Origin: Neisseria sp. oral taxon 014 str. F0314
GTDB taxonomy: Bacteria; Pseudomonadota; Gammaproteobacteria; Burkholderiales; Neisseriaceae
Direction: 5' to 3'
Assembly (NCBI RefSeq): GCF_005886145.1
Contig: NZ_CP040504.1
Coordinates: forward strand, 1,178,001 to 1,242,000
DNA: 64,000 nt
A program made the translations under genes and the position numbers. The notes under the pieces are model-generated. The model searched no databases, was not told the origin of the DNA, and saw only the letters and a list, made by a program, of their open reading frames with translations. Shown here piece after piece: positions 63,401-64,000 of the stretch (position 1 is the first letter of the stretch; the number at the start of each line of letters is the position of its first letter).

Positions 63401-64000
63401 AAATTTGCCGTCTTCAAAATTTGGTTTAACATTGTGGTTAAACGCCAAGCCTTGTTTTTTAATATGACTGACTTTGAAAAAGGTTGAAGCGGCTGACATA
63501 TTGATGAATTTGTCGAGCTTAGCAACATCAACAACCTGAGTTTTGTTGAAGCGGAATTTTAAAGGATGACTATCTTTAACAATATTCTGATTTTCAAAGA
63601 AAAATTTTATATTAGTAGCTACCGTTACTGCCGACGGATGGTGACTAATTTGGGTATCCACTGATTTGAAGTAATCGGGGTGAAGGTAATCGTCAGGGTC
63701 TGTAAATACTACCCATTCAGTTTGCGTATATTGCAATCCCAAATTGCGTGCCGAAGCCTGACCGCCGTTTTCTTTGTAAAAATAATGAATATTTTTTGGA
63801 AATTTAGCTTGCCATTGTTTGATAATTTCTGCCGAACGGTCGGTCGAACCGTCATCCACTAAAATCAGTTGGATATGTTTTTTGAAATTCAGACTTTGCT
63901 TCGTCAGGCTAGAGAAGTAGTCGTTTAGATATTTCTCAACATTATACACAGCAGAAACAACTGTATATTGTTGCGTACCGTTGTATTTTACCGGTAAATA
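60404..64000 (-). CDS. Capsule polymerase-like fusion: GT2 + CDP-glycerol glycerophosphotransferase + TPR-like tail (5' end missing)
   Basis: The reading frame stays open past 63949 (GTG in SAVYNVEKYL) to the window edge, so ~1198 residues are visible and the start is outside. N-terminal glycosyltransferase family 2 domain (~1-230: VVSAVYNVEKYL, LVDDGSTDRS, FTDPDDYLHP). A middle region, then a TagF/TagB-like CDP-glycerol glycerophosphotransferase (~435-800) with FLQHGVTQNDLS, FAPHPNIEPYLDLF and ILITDYSSVAFDMAYLNK. A C-terminal helical, TPR-like part (~820-1190) follows. The layout recalls meningococcal group H/Z-type polymerases that make glycerol-phosphate polymers. AT-rich in the TagF half. 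Confidence 0.8.
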   Translation of the reverse strand, partial: YLPVKYNGTQQYTVVSAVYNVEKYLNDYFSSLTKQSLNFKKHIQLILVDDGSTDRSAEIIKQWQAKFPKNIHYFYKENGGQASARNLGLQYTQTEWVVFTDPDDYLHPDYFKSVDTQISHHPSAVTVATNIKFFFENQNIVKDSHPLKFRFNKTQVVDVAKLDKFINMSAASTFFKVSHIKKQGLAFNHNVKPNFEDGKFIADYLLGLQDAKAVFDKDAVYFYRKRESGTSTLDTSWQKVEKFSNVFEYGFLPMLQNYKNRLGSVPSSIQKTALYDMAWYIQQLLNRPERLELLNAEQKAHFYALMKQVFNYIDEKNIMEFGLAGIWLFHKVGMLGMFKQSEPPFQIAYIENIDHERKQFLVSYFTHFDLPYSVQANGDDIIPAYTKSVINNLNEQLFVYEKRLWIPYGGVAENAKINILLNQKPMRISIKGKTFMHGITLNELTGLFMPSEKYLSDGSWLLMDRETKADDNAEHFYRYMMQHHPEQTCYFVLNKTAPDWDRLKQEGFKLVEFGSSEYEHHLRKAEKIISSHLEKHINNYFGDLYEHSKKFVFLQHGVTQNDLSAWFNTKTNLHCFIATATPEYQTIIANPSRYKLTEKEVVLAGFPRYDNLVSKNIAQSKQILIMPTWRNNIVGQNIGSGSNTRAINTDFMKTSYAQHWFNFLHSKNLKQLAEKFNYEITFAPHPNIEPYLDLFDIPDYIQVWRGASATESIQNLFSQSSILITDYSSVAFDMAYLNKSIIYYQFDQEEFFSGAHTLQRGWFDYENSGFGPVTLTEQETFDELENILKTGLKPEYLERIHATFPFQKGGNCERVYQAIMALDQPETADSLPILQDMITQAENHHAWSLAASRIQALLDAGRLNAEESADYRQRYLNALFANKQFDVLQNLLPDYPDIADYWQAKMDLCIGNAVKGAEFFAVHDQIGTQEDILAALLAASFNQEQTLSEKLFARIGTNLPDSYKPLLTVAQKLLEQNYFTALALLRTYIDSLDNHEKSRLKPELLASYLCMKLGNLQGAHQYLVAFEKHTQNDPSCRIAIARLAKLRGDSEKLFTQLNRAFEENLLLIPEDLTVNYLKKMYDTGNTDGEAYLLAQLRQKYPENQSLALYEAEKLSKNQDWESVAKILADFAQASPEAMYLYITALCRLKNHKVAQRYFDGLALQNTTAYWKLAAEVAEAKEDKTLQAECLQKQLACLE

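Overview
The window is chromosomal DNA of a Neisseria species, most likely a commensal. The main evidence is the very frequent 10-mer GCCGTCTGAA, the neisserial DNA uptake sequence (DUS). It usually appears as AGGCCGTCTGAA, the AG dialect of commensals such as the subflava/flavescens group, and not the ATGCCGTCTGAA form of meningococcus and gonococcus. Many copies are inverted pairs that act as intergenic terminators. Recognisable neisserial genes (pglL, misRS, fetBCDE, nsrR, the adhesin complex protein, the cco operon) agree with this. Core genes are GC-rich. The last ~7 kb is clearly AT-rich.

Layout, 1-25.7 kb: the 3' end of tatC; a DUF2069 membrane protein overlapping pglL; the misR/misS two-component system; a PatZ-like acetyltransferase; rpsP-rimM-trmD-rplS; a TPP riboswitch with terminator controlling an unusual NRAMP-fold transporter; gdhA; thyA; a 1803-residue BapA/RTX-type adhesin with a 2 x 1131 bp internal tandem duplication, plus an OmpA-like lipoprotein; smc, which carries a foreign DUS dialect; and selO.

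25.8-44.4 kb: a Fur-box-led ferric-siderophore ABC importer (fetB, fetC, fetD, fetE) with a DUF1737 protein and an FmdE-family protein inserted, but no fetA receptor. Then a MetE-like methyltransferase and a queuosine-precursor set (queE, queD, queC) interrupted by DUF1304 and DUF4336 genes, a MITE-like element and a 37-residue double-glycine-leader peptide. After that comes a scattered lipid cluster matching E. coli ynbABCD (CDP-alcohol phosphotransferase, hydrolase/methyltransferase, PAP2/dual-specificity phosphatase, CdsA-like enzyme) plus an acyltransferase and several membrane proteins.

44.5-56 kb: respiration, iron energy supply and nitric oxide. This holds ccoNOQP with a tri-haem CcoP behind an FNR-like box, an M61 peptidase, a DUF442/TIGR01244 phosphatase-like protein, tonB-exbB-exbD, and an NO-stress group (nsrR, a hemerythrin-like protein, nnrS) with a 33 bp palindrome resembling an NsrR operator.

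56-64 kb: galE, then a divergent AT-rich operon encoding a carrier protein, a DltA-like D-alanine-type ligase and an Asp2/CpsF-like serine hydrolase. It faces a very large GT2 + TagF-like glycerophosphotransferase that runs off the window end. I read this as the edge of a capsule locus making a teichoic-acid-like polymer with its own ester-modification module. It is the most interesting candidate system here. No tRNA, rRNA, CRISPR array, prophage or intact insertion sequence was seen.
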